From assembly GCA_964034945.1 (NCBI GenBank), contig OZ035964.1:10615544-10679543 (forward strand): a stretch of DNA of 64,000 bases. The letters run 5' to 3'. Position numbers and translations under genes: made by a program. The notes below the pieces were generated by a model. It made no database searches. It was not told where the DNA came from and saw only the letters and a list, made by a program, of their open reading frames with translations. How positions within the stretch are numbered: position 1 is the stretch's first letter; each line of letters starts with the position of its first letter. Positions 1-10,570 of this stretch are shown piece by piece. This DNA is from Chrysopilus asiliformis. Its lineage: Eukaryota; Arthropoda; Insecta; Diptera; Rhagionidae.

Positions 1-39
1 AATTTTAGGAAATAAAACAAAAATTAATGTTCAATTTTC

Positions 40-86
40 CAGCCTGACGTTTCGAGCCTTGTTTTGGCTCATCTTCAGAGGCCTAT
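40..86 (-). ncRNA. hammerhead-ribozyme-like motif at PLE terminus
   Basis: On the minus strand CTGAAGA (78-72) is followed by a 5-bp stem GAGCC/GGCTC with a short loop, then GAAAC (53-49) and GTC. Flanking AGGCCT and AGGCT could form stem I. This matches the hammerhead layout known from Penelope-like elements, including a minimal stem III that works only as a dimer. One extra T lies between the CTGAAGA core and stem II, so this copy may be non-cleaving. The motif is seen; catalytic activity is not shown. Confidence 0.5.
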
Positions 87-356
87 TTTTAATATATTTT
101 ATTAAGCACCAAAAAATAAATATTGTTTTTACAAAGGGGACTTACGTTGAACAATCATTTGAATATAATATGTTTTAACTGTGAATATTTAGCCGTAAAA
201 ACTTTGTCGAAATGTTACATTAAAATAAATAAATAAATAACATATGAAATATACTTTAAATTGACAAGCAAATATGAAGAAAACGAAAAAAGGAAACAGC
301 TGACTGTGGTAACAGTTCAGTACAGCAACAAACAGTTTTTAATGTGATAGTATAGG

Positions 357-593
357 TTAAGTTATGTCTATTTCTCTTCTCTTTCTTTTGCGTGTATTGG
401 TTTGAAAATCTTCTACTAAAGCACAATGTATCGCGTTCATGTCTTCAGTGTCTCGTTTTTTGTTGTATGTGTTCTGTGTGTAGATGTGTAAAGCTTCAGT
501 TGTCAAACGTTTATTGTAGTTACTTTGTGTGTCTATTATCTTTGTGTTGTCAAAGTCCGGTGTGTGGCCAACTTCGAGATAATGCTCTACCAA
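357..593 (-). pseudogene. PLE GIY-YIG endonuclease, C-terminal fragment
   Basis: The frame reads EHYLEVGHTPDFDN and then TTEALHIYTQNTYNKK, the known distal part of the PLE GIY-YIG domain. Its first codons overlap the 7-8 bp target-site duplication, so the codon pair GTA GAG is present on both sides of the inserted element. Together with the 5570-6940 frame it gives one split domain. The stop at 357 looks like the natural PLE stop, after a basic tail. Confidence 0.85.
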
Positions 594-1041
594 GACCCTC
601 TACATACAAAGCCATGCACTAATAGAGTTACTACCACATGTACATGGCCAAGTAGGGTCGCTGATGAATTGTCTAACATGGCGCCGGCATGAAGTTTCCG
701 AGATTTTTTGCGGTTCTATATCAATTAGGTTCCTATATTATCATTTAAATTTTGGAGGGAATGAAAACAAAAACCATTTTTGTTAAAACAAACACTTTTT
801 TATTGTATATAATGACAATAACGGACAAAGTGGATTTGTGATACGAATTACAGCACGGCACACAGCAATTACGAGGCATTACGTTTAAATTGAATATTTA
901 AGAAAAAACGAAATACACTTGCGGAAAAGCTGCAGTAAATAAATCTCAGGAGTCTCCTAGCCCATGTTGCTTCCCCTGTCACAGCCCCTCTTGTAATGGA
1001 TTCTTCGATCAGCCTTAATTAAACGCAAAATACGTGCGTTT

Positions 1042-1615
1042 TTATACCCGTATGGTGAAACCAAAGGGTATATTAACTTTGCCTTACCGTTTGTAACGCC
1101 AAGATCCCGTCATCGCACAAAAAAATGAATTACACCAGTGTGTTTAGAATGATAAAAAAAGTTGAATTTAGCATGTCCGTCCGTCTGTCTGTCCGTCCGT
1201 CTGTCCGTCTGTCTGTCCGTCCGTCTGTCTGTGGCGCGGATTGCGGGCGCACGGATTGAGCTAGAGACTTGAAATTTTGCACAGATCCGTTTTTCGTAAA
1301 ATGTGAGGCTAAGTTCGTTAATGGGCAAAAATGGACCATTAGGGGGGGTACCCCCCATACGAACGAAATCGTTTTTTGTGAATATCTCGAAAACGGAGCA
1401 TCTTATCAAAAAAGTCCAAGAACAAAAGTTATTTAGGATATGATTCTACATAAAACTCCCATACATCAAAATCCGATTGGAATAAATTTTAAAAAATCTT
1501 ATTGGAAAGTTTGACTTCAAAGTGGAATTTTGATACAACTGTTCGCTGTTCACTTAAATCACCATACGGGTTTTCAATAATTGCCAGATTGGCAATTATA
1601 GCTTTTGTTATGTTT
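1042..1615 (+). repeat. R-family repeat copy 1
   Basis: About 575 bp. It begins TATACCCGTATGGTGA, carries a (GACG/GACA)n-type microsatellite at about 1171-1232, and ends TCACCATACGGGT, followed by a small hairpin built on AATTGCCAGATTGGCAATT. The terminal 13-mer is inverted. At least eight copies or fragments occur in this window (9271, 14640, 28645/34255, 41636/45160, 45708, 45793, 46377). The arginine/threonine/aspartate-rich frames inside are translations of the microsatellite, not genes. No transposase is visible; class unknown. Confidence 0.8.
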
Positions 1616-2384
1616 TAAAATAAATTTATACTTATCTATAATCTGTTAGTAATAAGCAGGAGCCTTATTAGGGAATTCGAATCGAAAATGAAATGCACGG
1701 AAATGTTTGATGCGGTATCAGCTAACTCGAATTCGATCATTTTCGGAAATTTACTCGAACACTTTTCAGTCGCCGGAAATGAAACTCGAAAGAAAAATTT
1801 ATTCATTTTAATGTTTTTGTATGTAAGAATTTTTTTTCTTGCAAAACATATTTAAATTGCTTGGAAAATGTATAAATAATAAGAAAAAGTTGCCTCTAAC
1901 ATATAATATTTAGTTAATTACGATTTTAAACGAAGTCTATTCCGTATGAATTTTCTTACAATTCTTGGATTGAAAACGCCGTCATCACTTTCGTCACTTT
2001 TATCTGGCACTTATTTCACATTCATCACTTTTATCCGGTTCTGATTTCAATTTTTTTAACCCTTATGTTACCAACCACATACCTGGGTATGTTTTTCACT
2101 TTTAATTGCAAAAAAAAACATGTTCCCATGCTCCAATCGATCTGAAATTTTTTTTATTCGCCTAAATATTAGTTATTAGCCAGATAGTGAAATAGCAAAA
2201 AAAAATTTTTTTGAGGAAACGGTATTTTTGTCGACATTTGGATTTGTAGCTCTCTAGTTACCGACCAGCATACCCCGGTATGTAAGTCAAAATTTATTAG
2301 ATAAATGTGGTTGGAAAGCTAGATTTTTATTTTTTCATATTATTTATTGCAAAATTAAAAAAATTATAGAACATACATCAAAGT

Positions 2385-3370
2385 TCATAAATTTTGGCAT
2401 TGCAAGCATTTAGTTACATCTATGGAATGTTGAAGACAAATCGGTTTTTGGCACTGTCCACAGGCCTTACGAGTTGGTCTACGTTTTGGACAAAGATAGC
2501 AGTTCCCCTTATGTTTGATACGTCCTATATTATCACGCTCTTCATTAGTTGCTGAAGAACTTGCGGAAGTAGTATAAGTGACACTCCTCAATTCATGACC
2601 AAACATGGCTTCTATAGCATTTTTGGTGCTAAAGTGTCGCATTATTTGAGCATTTTCTGATCGCTCTTGAATTGCTGGCATTACTAAATGTTCAGATAAT
2701 GGCTGCAAGAATTTACGTCTGCGATTTGTGGAGTTTTTCAGATGCGGGTTATATTCCAAATAGATTATATAAGCTGCTAATGCTGCCACATCCAAAATGT
2801 TGTAAAAAAAGGCTAACGGCCATCGATTTGTTCGTCTTTGAGATGAATATTCACCCAACATTTTGTCCATGTTGTCTACTCCACTTTTCGTTTTATTGTA
2901 ATCTGTTATCATGACGGGTTTATCGTTAGGTCCTTCAGTTTCTTTGTCATAGTGCATTGTGGATAATACAACAACGGTCTTGTTTTTTTTTGGAATGTAC
3001 GAACAAATGCTAATATTGTTGCTGAAGCCAAAAATAGATGAATTGACTTGTCACCCTTTTGCATTTGTGAATTCTGATGGAATGAACCTGCGTCTTTTAT
3101 TGACGGTGCCCAATATTGATAAATCGTAGTCGACCATCATACTAGAGGCCAAATTGTAACTTGTAAAAAAATTATCGCATGTAATATTTCGACCACTTCC
3201 CTTGAAAAGGTTGCAACATAAGTCTTTTACAACTCGTTCACCTTGGTTTTTCTCTCTTTCTCCTGAAGGAGCCAATCCGGTATATATTTGACCTTTGATC
3301 GGATACGATGTAGCAGCATCACAGACCCACCATACTTTGATGCCATATTTGGCGGGTTTCGAAGGAATGT
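2385..3370 (-). pseudogene. piggyBac transposase, C-terminal remnant
   Basis: The frame reads YIPSKPAKYGIKVWW, then ITCDNFFTSYNLA (DDE core), then an in-frame TGA at 3051-3053. It resumes through KSGVDNMDKML and RRTNRWPLAFFYN. The C-terminus is a cysteine-rich zinc-binding tail (CYLCPKRRPTRKACGQC ... CLQHS ... CLQC), typical of piggyBac end binding. Upstream, a short remnant (about 4841-4880) encoding VDEQLYPYRGGTRF lies beyond the hAT insertion. The first catalytic region is deleted, so the protein is dead: deletion, one nonsense codon and an insertion. Confidence 0.85.
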
Positions 3371-3378
3371 ACTGTGTA

Positions 3379-4832
3379 CAGTGTTGGGGTTATCTAGATA
3401 ATAATTATCTAGATAATCATCTAGATAAAAAAAAATGTTATCTTTATCTTATCTAGATAACACCCCAAAAAAGTTATCTTTATCTTATCTAGATAAAGGA
3501 AAATCCCATTTATCTAGAGATAATCGTTACCACCGAAAATCAAAAAATTAAATCTGAAAAAATGCTGAAACGAAATTGTTTTCTGCATACTTTTGAAAAC
3601 CTAAAAACTTTTTGTAGGAACAGTTTTATACTTGGCAACAATTTTTGTTTACGGACAAGGAAGCGAAGTGTCACTCTTTCCCTCGCCTCTCTTCTCTTGT
3701 CCATAAAAAAAAAGTTCTGCCAGTAACTGTTGCCAAGTGTAAACCGGGCTATGAACGAAATAAAAAATCATAACGTTATAAATTTCCTTACGTAGCAAAA
3801 TTAAACTTATATTTCGTGACGTTATTTCGTTTTGTATCGATAAAAAACTTAATTTCGTTACGTTATAATGTTATTATTCCGTTACACATTGTATTGAAAC
3901 TGAAAACAAAAAAACGCACTGTAATAATAGTTTATCACAAAGTAATTCAGTTCAGTTTCCATAAAAATAAATTGTATAACAAATAATAAAACTCAGCAAA
4001 AAGAAAATACAAATAAAAACGGAAAAAAATGTGATTATTAAGTTAAAAAATCAATAAAAAATACAAAAGACAAAAAATTTGTTCATTAAAAAAACTGTCT
4101 CCACAAAAGCGTGATTTTGATATCAAAGATATAGAATTTTTTTATAGAATTTCGCTCTACTTCTGGAGTTACTAAAAAGAAAATCTTTTCGCTACCAAAA
4201 AACTTGCTTAGAAGATTTCCATTTTTGTATCTCCAGAAATTGAGTGAATCTGGCCAAAACAAAATCCGATTTAGAATCAAAATACGATTAAAAACACTAC
4301 TCCAATATTTTTGATTATATTTTATGTATAACCCCACATACTTGATGAACTTTTGTGGGAAATTTCACAAAAAATAATACTGAACAAAACAAGGAAATAC
4401 TAATAAACAACGAAAAAACGTAATATTTTTTTCGTTTTTCGTTATGGTAACGGAATTGAATTTCTATAACGTTCATTATAACGTAATTTTGAAGAAAAAG
4501 CCCGAAAATCATTTCGTTATTTCGTTACGTTACGATAACGTTTCTTATCCGTTTTCTTTTATTATTATTTCGTTTCTTATTATATTTAAATTGGAAATCA
4601 AGAAAAGCAAAAAATTTTGTGCTATTTTTTTTAGTACCTACGTAATTTTGAATTTTGTGCATTGTCAAAATAAATATTTATCTAAAAATTATCTAGATAA
4701 TTTGGCTTTTTATCTTATCTTATCTATTATCTTTCATATTTTCATTATCTATTATCTTATCTAGATAAACATTACGACCATTTATCTTTATCTTTATCTA
4801 GATAAAAAAAAATTTATCTGGCCCCAACACTG
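3379..4832. mobile_element. Non-autonomous hAT element nested in piggyBac
   Basis: The 8-bp target duplication actgtgta is present at 3371-3378 and 4833-4840. The ends are inverted (CAGTGTTGGGG...CCCCAACACTG). Both are hAT hallmarks. The interior is very AT-rich and has no believable transposase. Subterminal zones carry many overlapping TTATCTAGATAA motifs (3391-3500 and 4676-4806), which can pair across the element and may be transposase-binding repeats. Short open frames at 4086-4764 are AT-rich noise. Confidence 0.85.
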
Positions 4833-5569
4833 ACTGTGTAAAACGAGTGCCACCACGATACGGATATAGTTGTTCATCAACTGTAACCTTTGATCCTCTT
4901 TATCTTCATGAGACAAACTGACCACTTGTCGAGGTGTTAACCACTTACCATCCATTTTTATTTTAGGAAAAACGCACTTTTAATTACGATCTTTATTACT
5001 CGGGATTCGAAAAAATACTAACTAAATAAATGCGTTGTGCGGTATTTGTTATTATACATTATTAATTTTTAAGTAACTGTTATGCATAGAAGACAAACTA
5101 AAAAAAAGGATAACAAAACTAATTTCTATAGAACAATGAATGAAACTTCCATACAAAATATAAGTGCATACCCGGGTATGTTGGTTGGTATTTAACGTTG
5201 ATAGATTTGGTTGGTAACACAACGGTTAAACTGCCGGCATTAATTTCACAAAAAAGAAAACGCTAAAACTAATAGCAAATTATTTACAACTATTCAATAA
5301 TGACACTAAATAAAACACGAAATTTCTAAGTTACCAGCAAGTTGCTTTTTAGCAACTTTTAATTTTAACTTGTTGAGTTGTTTTTATTGCTGATTCACAA
5401 TTATCAAACAAAACACAAACGATTATTAGTAATATACACATTTAATTTATATATTTTACCGATTAAACTCTGAAAATTTGATAAAATTATTAACTTAATA
5501 ACAAAACAAATCGAAGTTTACGCGCGGTTTCCCATCTGATTTTGACAGTAGAGTTGCCACTTGACCCTA

Positions 5570-6940
5570 CTAGTGCACACATAGAAAGATTTTGTGCATG
5601 GCTTTGTATGTAGAGGGTCTTGGCTCTACCACTGCAGTGTGATGAGGATTCTCTCGTGCTCTTTTTAGGCTACTCTTATGCCCAATTATTCGTTTTTCCA
5701 GAAATTGACCTGTTTGACCAACATAATTAAGAGAACAGGGTTCCCCTGTTCCCTCGTTGCCTTTACAAGGTATTTTATAGATTATGTTTGATCTTTTTTG
5801 CTTCGGGATGGGATCTTTTAATTTCGTAAAAATATTGCGTAGAGTGAATTTATTATTGTAAGCCAACATGGTATTGTTTGTGTATTTTTTAATTACTCTA
5901 GTAATTTGTTCTGTGATCCCGTTTACATAAGTTATGCTGCGATAATATCGATCATTCACAGGACTTATGTTGGGCGGGATGATATTATTTATATTCTGAC
6001 TAGCGATGACAAGGGCTTTTTTAATGAAGTTATGGGGGTAATTGTTGTTAAATAAAACTTCTTTAATATGTCTGATATTTGTGTTATGGAATTTGCTATC
6101 ACTAAGATTTAGAACCTGTTTTATGAATTGAACGGCCGTGTTAAGTTTTTGGGTGTAGGGATGGTGGGAATGAAAATTCAGAATTCTATCAGAGGTGATG
6201 TCCTTCTTGTACCAATTCGTCATAATATTACCGTCAACTTCTTTTATGCAAAGCATATTTAGAAAGGGTAGGGTGCTATTTTTTTCCAATTCAACTGTGA
6301 ACTGTATGCGGGGATTAAAATTATTAAGTGTTTGTAAGGTGTAATCAACTTTGTCTGTAGGGATTATCGCAAAAATGTCGTCAACATATTTAACAAATAA
6401 TTTTGGTACAAAAGTCAGTTTTTTCATTGTGTCCACTAATATATGTTGTGTGACTACGTCAGCTATTACTGGGGATATTGGGCTACCCATCGGAACACCG
6501 AATTTCTGTTTGTAGAGTTTATTGTTAAATAAGAAATAATTATTGTCAATAATACAAAATTTTAAAAAATTCATAAATCTAGTTTTGTCAAGATTCGTCA
6601 TTCCTGAAATTTTATCCCATTTTTGTGAAACAATTTGAATAGCTAGATCTGCTGGGATGTTCGTGAAAAGAGATACAATGTCAAAACTAACCATAATTTC
6701 ATTTGGTCCTAAAGATATCGTCGACAATCTTTGCTTAAAATCCATAGAGTTTTTTATATTATAGGGATCATTAGTTAGTAGATTTTGAAGGATACATGTT
6801 AATTTCTTTGACAAAAAAGCAGTTGGTGTGTTTACAGTAGATACTATTGGTCTCATAGGTACACCTACTTTATGTATCTTTGGTAACGCGTAGAGTCTAG
6901 GAGCAGTAGTGTTAAATTTTGTCATCTGATTTTTTTTCAT
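5570..6940 (-). pseudogene. PLE reverse transcriptase and start of GIY-YIG endonuclease
   Basis: The frame starts with RLYALPKIHK and PMRPIVS, the PLE reverse transcriptase entry. It continues through GVPMGSPISPV and the catalytic YVDDIF near codon 185. The C-terminal part reads SNIIYKIPC and LNYVGQTGQFLEKR, which is the GIY-YIG nuclease core with its conserved Arg. At 5623-5630 the PLE frame meets the inserted TIR element; the last 17 codons and the stop come from the transposon and are not PLE. The true C-terminus continues at 583. Reverse transcriptase and nuclease motifs look complete apart from the interruption. Confidence 0.9.
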
Positions 6941-7694
6941 AAATATTAATTAAACCGTCATTGAGTAATTGTCTAGCAAATTTATTGTTAATGCACTGTA
7001 ATTTAGCTGTGGGGTCTTTTTTAATTTCTATATATGTATTTCTGTCTGAAGTTAACAATTCTACTTTCTTAAAATAGTCCGTTTTCCTCATAATAACTGT
7101 AGATTTACCCTTGTCACTGCAAGTCACAATAATGTCTTTGTGATTTTTAAGGAAGATTTGTGTGTTATTAAATATTGTTTTCAATACCTGGTTAACTGTT
7201 TTTTTAGCTGATTGTGAATGCTTCTTGTTCAATACAATGTTGGATATTTTTGCTCTAGCAATATCCCGATCTTTGTGATTATCTAATGTTCTTAAAATCT
7301 CCTCAACATCAGCAATAATGTTGAAAACAGGCAAATTTCGGTTGTCTGGGGCAAACGCAAACTTTGGACCCAAAGACAATAACCACATCACGTCCTTGGG
7401 AATGTCTAAATCAGTCAGGTTGTTAAAACTTTTCTCGTCAGTAATGAAATTAAGATGGTTAAGTAGTTTAAAATAAAGATTGTCAAATTTGTTTTTATGT
7501 TTAATTGTGCATTTAGTTATATTCTTGTCGTATACTATTTTTTGGGTTTGGAGAAATGTATCAGAGATTTCAAAAGGAAATTCGTCAAGAATTTCTTCCT
7601 GTAACCTGTATAATTCCTCCTCCGATCTTTGTGTATTATGTATAATATTATTTATTGTTATGTTAAGAATTTTCGCGTGGAAATTGCTTATCAC
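6912..7694 (-). pseudogene. PLE ORF, N-terminal part (frameshifted)
   Basis: This open frame begins at the first ATG and runs about 255 codons in the PLE frame. Near its end it carries the conserved PLE block around CSDKGKSTVIM, preceded by LLSLGPKFAFAP. It is the N-terminal extension that precedes the reverse transcriptase fingers. The frame is lost in a run of eight A residues on the coding strand (6930-6937). Dropping one A would continue into the next segment, so a single-base slippage frameshift is the likely lesion. No intron signature is seen at the break. Confidence 0.85.
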
Positions 7695-7760
7695 ATTATT
7701 AAACCAAACTAATACAAATAATATTACACGGTCGACATATAATCAAATTTAATTATTTAT

Positions 7761-9110
7761 TTATTTTCCTTCTTTTTTTTTGATATGATTAATTTATGCT
7801 TGCGTTTAGCAATGTTGTATCACCTGCATTTAAGTAATATGCTTTGCATTTAGTTTTGCGTAGTATGGGAATTAAATTTTCATGCTTTATGATTGTTCCA
7901 TATATGATTTTTGGCATTAAAAATACATGATAATTGTTAAAATGAGTGTTTTAATGACTATCATGTTTGTGTAAGAGTTTTGGATTTAGGGCAGGTGTGA
8001 AACCTGAAGACGACGGAAGAAGGTAAGCCGTAACCGCTCCGCCTCGTCCTGCGCTATTAAAGGTTTTCCTACCCCTTTCCCCTCCCGAGTAAATTTTAGA
8101 AGAAGATGAGCTATGGTCCTTTTGGTTTATAGATCGGCACGAATTATTTGTAACACGAGTGGTGGTTGAGAGCTGGCAAGAACCCCTCCCCATCCGGCGA
8201 GCTAAGCCCTTAACGTCCAGCGTGCCACCCTGCCTCCCTCTCAGCCACATCACCATCGAACATAAATATATAATATCTCGTCACTCTGTAGGTTACAAAA
8301 GTTGAAGATGCTGATATGGCGAAGTCAAGAGTTAAAAGCTGCGTCGAAGTCGAAAGACAGAGACGCGTCGGAATACATGATTGGTGCCCTGGTACTCGAT
8401 TTCTCCAACAAATCATGTACTCCACGAAAGAAAATGAAATACATGACAACAATACAATATAAATATTATAATATAAATAATATAACAATACAATATAATA
8501 TCTGCATACAAGAAAAATCATAAAAGGGGAAAAACCCAAAACAAAATCCAAATTGCATATCTTCGGGGGGGTTGTGGAAGCTGTCAAAAAAAAGCGTAAT
8601 ATCGTTTTGGGTTTTTCCCCTTTTATGATTTTTCTTGTATGCAGATATTATATTCTTTATTAAAAATATGGTTAATTTCGGTTTGAAAATCGTTCTGGGC
8701 ACTCAGTGCCCAGTACACGGGTCCAGGGTTAAGTAAGAAATTTTAGTGAAAAGGAAACTAAAGAAACAATTTGATTGACCGTATACGGGATTTGACTTTC
8801 CGTTTGGTGAATTTTGGCATCTTGTACCTAAAAATCAAATTTCACTTGCAACACAACGAAATAGGGCATTTTCATAAATGTACTCGGAACTTACGCAAAT
8901 TGCACAAAACATTTTCTTCGTAAACTAAACGAATAACAAGTAAACTAAACGAATAACATTAACTGGGTTTTTTATTAAGAAAAATCTTTTGTGTTATTTT
9001 TTAATCAAAAATCTTTTTTTGCAGAACTTGAATTTATGAAAACGCCCATAGATAAAAAACAAATAAAAATAAAATAAAATTACACGATAAAAGCAACGAA
9101 GCAATTAGAG
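7761..9110. other. Gene-free stretch with a foldback and a shared GC-rich module
   Basis: No coding signal. The segment around 8183-8205 (catccggcgagctaagcc) recurs at about 34013-34030, so an unidentified repeat family is present in both places. A near-perfect foldback lies at 8496-8650, and a 19-bp palindrome built on GGCACTCAGTGCC lies at 8695-8713. Short open frames here overlap the foldback and are not convincing. Confidence 0.5.
8496..8650. repeat. Long-arm foldback (inverted repeat)
   Basis: Arms of about 47 bp (8496-8542 and 8604-8650) are essentially perfect complements around a loop of about 60 bp. The arms contain TAAAAGGGGAAAAACCC and its complement. No flanking duplication is clear. 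It may be a small foldback transposon or an inverted duplication; transcripts would form a strong hairpin. Confidence 0.75.
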
Positions 9111-9270
9111 CAGCGGTGGCCAACCCGCGGCCCGCGGGCCGCATGCGGCCGGAGACGTTTGAAAATGCGGCCCGCCAAATGATTTGAAATTTTCAAAAAA
9201 AAAAAAATTATGTAACTAATAAAATACTAAAACTGCTCATAAAGTTTATATGCAATTTTACAATTTAATT

Positions 9271-9784
9271 TTTATACCCGTATGGTGAAACCAAAGGGTA
9301 TATTAACTTTGCCTTATCATTTGTAACGCCAAGATCCCGTCATTACACACAAAAATGAATTACGCCAATGTGTTTAGGATGATAAAATAAAATAAATTAA
9401 TTTGTGCACGTCCGTCCGTCTATGGCGCGGAGCTACAGACTTCAAATTTTACGCAGATTCGTTTTTCGTAAAATGCGAGGCTAAGTTCGTTAATGGGCAA
9501 AAACGGACCATTAGGGGGGTACCCCCCATAACAAATGAAAACGTTTTTTGGGGATAATCCAAAAACGGTGCCTCTTATCTAAAAAGTACAAGAACAAAAG
9601 TTATTTAGGATATGATTCTACATAAAACTCCCATACCTCAAAATCCGATTGGAATAAATTTTAAAACATCTTCGACAGTTTGACTTCAAAGTGGAATTTT
9701 GATATACCTGTTCGCCGTTCACTTAAATCACCATACGGGTTTTCAATAATTGCCAGATTGGTAATTATAGCTTTTGTTATGTTT
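9271..9784 (+). repeat. R-family repeat copy 2
   Basis: Starts TATACCCGTATGGTGA and ends with the CACCATACGGGT/AATTGCCAGATTGG hairpin segment. The microsatellite is nearly lost here (cgtccgtccgtc only), and substitutions are more numerous than in copy 1, so this is an older copy. Confidence 0.8.
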
Positions 9785-9875
9785 TATTTTACATAAGTAC
9801 TACTCGTATATATACATTTACATTTACATAAGTCCATTTATATATATATTTTTTTTAGCAAATATTTTTTTCTTA

Positions 9876-10191
9876 CCCCACGACTCCATTAGACTCTTTT
9901 CCAGATTGGATTTAAATCCAATCACGAAAAAGTCTAATGGAGACTCAAAAAATCTTGCATCATGATTTAAATCTCCTTACTGTCATGATTTTTTCGGTTA
10001 CTGAAAAGTAGGATTTTTTTTTACACAAGAATAGCGGCTAAAAGCAATTTTTGTTTCGCGTTGACATTTCTAAGTACGCTATGGAGACACGATAAATGTG
10101 AAAAATCATGACTGAAGATGCCCACACGCTGATTTCTTTATTCGCCAAAATATGGAGTCATGATTTTTAAAAGCCCAATGGAGTCGTGGGG
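9876..10191. mobile_element. MITE with TTA duplication (PIF/Harbinger-like)
   Basis: TTA flanks both sides (9873-9875, 10192-10194). The terminal inverted repeat starts CCCCACGACTCCATT, with the right end reading AATGGAGTCGTGGGG. Length 316 bp, no coding capacity. The 3-bp TTA duplication points to PIF/Harbinger. Additional internal palindromes occur around 9904-9935. Confidence 0.75.
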
Positions 10192-10440
10192 TTATGCTCA
10201 ACCTTTTGCATTTTGGTCTAAATTTTTTTTTAAACCAAGTTACTGTTAAAAAACAACATACTAAGAAATGGCGGTTATTTTATTTTTTCATGTGCGGCCC
10301 GCCAAAAAAAATGAATCATCAGATTGGCCCGTGGAACGATTTGGGTTGGCCAGGCCTGAATTAGAGCAACTAAAAACAGTGTTCAAAACCATGGTCGAAT
10401 TATACAAGGTCTGTTTGACAGCTCAGTTGCTTCTGGCTCT

Positions 10441-10570
10441 GACGTCATCGGCAAGAAATTCTTATACGATTCAATGGGAATTTTCCCTTTTTATATGAAA
10501 TATTATTGAAATTAGCGCACACACAATCAACATTAGAAAGAATGCACCGATATTTCTTGCCGATGACGTA
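10441..10570. repeat. Short inverted-repeat element
   Basis: Arms of about 18 bp (gacgtcatcggcaagaaat at 10441-10459; complement at 10552-10570) flank about 90 bp. No target duplication was found. Possibly a decayed MITE. Confidence 0.5.

Larger units (their letters stand above)
2060..5225 (-). mobile_element. piggyBac-type element, internally deleted
   Basis: TTAA lies at both outer edges (2056-2059 and 5226-5229). The ends are inverted relatives: CCCTTATGTTACCAACCA at the left, and the complement of TTGGTTGGTAACACAACGG at the right. TTAA duplication and a piggyBac transposase remnant identify the superfamily. Without the nested hAT it is only about 1.7 kb, well short of an autonomous element, and most of the N-terminal half of the transposase is missing. 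Confidence 0.85.
591..5622. mobile_element. TIR transposon inserted in PLE (P-type by TSD and ends; non-autonomous)
   Basis: Perfect 29-bp terminal inverted repeats lie at 591-619 and 5594-5622, beginning CAAGACCC. They are flanked by the direct repeat gctctac(c) at 584-590 and 5623-5629, inside the PLE endonuclease. A subterminal inverted motif, AGTAGGGTC, lies near 650 and 5565. No transposase of its own is visible. The interior holds an R repeat (1042-1615) and a piggyBac (2060-5225). The 7-or-8-bp duplication and CA...TG ends match those of the THAP/P-type element at 24151, so a P-superfamily relative is a reasonable guess. The stretches 620-1041, 1616-2055 and 5230-5593 show nothing else. 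Confidence 0.8.
1..7694 (-). mobile_element. Penelope-like element (PLE), interrupted
   Basis: This is a minus-strand retroelement whose open frames carry the PLE order: an N-terminal region with SLGPKFAFAP, a reverse transcriptase with YVDDIF, and a GIY-YIG endonuclease. The coding region runs 7694 to 5631, then resumes at 583 and ends at 357, because a 5.0-kb TIR element (591-5622) inserted in the endonuclease. The tail at 1-356 holds the gene-distal end, including a hammerhead-like motif. The downstream end lies beyond the window edge. PLEs copy themselves by target-primed reverse transcription and use GIY-YIG to nick DNA. This copy is inactive: one frameshift plus the insertion. Confidence 0.9.
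9111..10358. mobile_element. Non-autonomous hAT element
   Basis: The 8-bp target duplication aattagag is at 9103-9110 and 10359-10366. The ends are CAGCGGTGGCCAACC and its imperfect complement GGTTGGCCAGGCCTG, followed by GC-rich subterminal sequence based on gcggcccgcc at both ends (about 9128-9177 and 10294-10303). No transposase frame. An R repeat (9271-9784) and a TTA-flanked MITE (9876-10191) lie inside it. Confidence 0.88.

Noticed and set aside
1110..1409. Open frames rich in RTDRQTDRR-type repeats (also near 45182, 46042 and 46362)
   Set aside because: They are translations of the GACG/GACA microsatellite inside R repeats and occur in both orientations.
4086..4764. Small open frames inside the hAT at 3379
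   Set aside because: AT-rich, no domain, and the element is otherwise non-coding.
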